Part shown: one piece after another, positions 5,101 through 5,175 of the stretch
Layout: each line of letters begins with the position of its first letter
Numbering within the stretch: the stretch's first letter is position 1
Assembly (NCBI GenBank): GCA_041652335.1
Contig: JBAZHL010000042.1
Location: 1-5,175, forward strand
DNA length: 5,175 nucleotides
Direction of reading: 5' to 3'
From: 2-01-FULL-49-10 sp041652335
GTDB lineage: Bacteria; Patescibacteriota; Kazan-3B-28; UBA10110
The notes under the pieces: generated by a model
What the model was told of the DNA's origin: nothing
The model's database searches: none
Seen by the model: only the letters and a program-made list of their open reading frames with translations
Program-made: the position numbers and the translations under genes

Positions 5101-5175
5101 AATTTGTGCTGTATAAGTATCATCACCCGCACCACCTGTAAACGCAGGAGCAGCATCAACACCTGTAGTTAACGT
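2140..5175 (-). CDS. RTX-type secreted/S-layer-like protein, C-terminal 1011 residues (5' partial)
   Basis: The frame is open to the right edge, so the ATG at 4989 is internal and the N-terminus is missing. The visible part is Ala/Thr/Val/Asp-rich, has no cysteine and is very poor in Arg and Lys, as expected of a large extracellular acidic protein. Calcium-binding GGxGxD repeats occur at visible residues about 14-21 (GGAGDDTY), 43-50 (GGAGNDTL), 589-595, 609-615, 631-638 and, clustered near the end, 846-853, 864-871 and 881-888. Between them are beta-strand repeats (ITVTGGTDVTV, DVTVTGGSTIDI, GAITVG) and a module at about 303-396 (VTFNAMASGETLIMNGLTFT ... VTFTAQDDNESDLVFTGTAT) that I recall from other RTX surface proteins. 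The last ~110 residues (FQYAGNTYIV, then DSIIKISGLVDLSTASY and TLEIA) resemble C-terminal type I secretion domains. It is probably exported by an ABC/TolC-type system; an S-layer or adhesin role is inference. Confidence 0.9.
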   Translation of the reverse strand, partial: TLTTGVDAAPAFTGGAGDDTYTAQIDGTTADNNTWSALDNLDGGAGNDTLNFINTSAAANDAMDLSIATIANIETINIQAVGDISNADASNTAVTNNVDFSSISGLTTINTTKSINTLVKAAATTDVNVSGATGIISVLGGLDVSVSDATTAQAISVGNAAATTGSAAGTITVTDTDNTGANAITVTGGTDVTVTTTADEASSGAITVGHATNGMATGAVVVTQNTTSNGTAATAGDVTVTGGSTIDITANMTNTAVEGGGTGAITAGTYAVVAGNTTTEVTITQNAVATDFANNAAAVVNETTVVTFNAMASGETLIMNGLTFTAAKALTAAEVAAAFANLTAADTQTAGGTVANGIYTGTFNTAVWTSGAVSGSTVTFTAQDDNESDLVFTGTATTNDAGARIPTQVKTAGTAAGASTAVDVTADLGAVTVDDNATKSITTITLDGYDTATLGGTSSLDALTTLNLSNSAGANSVASTATSLTANLDAITGSTALGATVATLTINTSGSASATALTAAGLTALTVNAAANLTVTPTSIAALETLTVTGAGDVTMGDISAATTTITAGTATGAISATVDGTKATVTTGSGNDSITVDTATQTKAINLGAGDDTLTYSIATMGLPTGATAGGEGTDTIKMTFASAQSLDANTNFATAISGFERLTISDQAVMTTADITVDLEALGFSYVTLAAGTDDTDVGAANKLILDNMATGGTLVMNAAQSATFAQASTQVNVIDAATGTADSLNIIVSAEATVAAGTILANDVETFNITATDVYLDNSGVDTNNAVHTLLASGDKVTSIVVAGDDLTLDTDSTVLTSVNASTMTGGITYTADGAVAGTTVTGGAGVDTLTASGNSDTLLGGAGNDILLGASLTTLTGGAGNDTFKMNAPTNVNSYSTITDLSSGDVIDLASSTTTTGNVFVSSAIVLGDTAVFQDYANAAVNQLASDDDDFGWFQYAGNTYIVANDAQADATDANFENGVDSIIKISGLVDLSTASYNETNGTLEIA

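Overview
The window looks like an AT-rich Campylobacterota-type genome (Sulfurimonas/Arcobacter/Sulfurospirillum-like). This is inferred from the very AT-rich accessory DNA, the near-consensus TATAAT -10 boxes with poor -35 boxes, and the style of the large Ala/Thr/Val-rich RTX surface protein. No rRNA, tRNA or housekeeping gene is present to fix the taxonomy. All confident genes lie on the minus strand.

Right part (2140-5175): the C-terminal 1011 residues of a large, cysteine-free, glycine/aspartate-repeat (RTX) secreted or S-layer-like protein. Its N-terminus lies beyond the right edge. It ends in a type I secretion-style C-terminal domain and is followed by an inverted repeat and a good intrinsic terminator (2039-2070).

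Left part (1-2020): a compact array of small units, all read leftward. They are separated by four same-orientation copies of a ~80-95 bp repeat carrying the palindromic core GGTGCCTGACACC. Reading in the direction of transcription, the array is: repeat R4; an unannotated small locus (about 1698-1898); repeat R3; a BrnT/BrnA type II toxin-antitoxin operon; repeat R2; a two-gene unit (85-aa two-helix membrane protein plus a 33-aa membrane peptide); repeat R1; and a second two-gene unit of the same design (76-aa plus 25-aa). Each unit has its own promoter-like -10 box, so the region resembles a row of self-contained cassettes.

The most interesting item is the locus at 1698-1898, which has no long ORF. 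The minus strand encodes an 18-residue hydrophobic peptide, MRLTVIIVIILLLAERLY, with a Shine-Dalgarno sequence buried in a hairpin. The plus strand carries a stronger promoter that would produce a structured RNA antisense to the whole peptide gene. In size, sequence character and layout this resembles the Ibs/Sib type I toxin-antitoxin systems of enterics. The 5' and 3' ends of the putative toxin mRNA can also pair with each other, as in Hok and AapA toxin mRNAs. If correct, the array combines a type I TA, a type II TA and two uncharacterised membrane-peptide modules, all punctuated by one repeat family.
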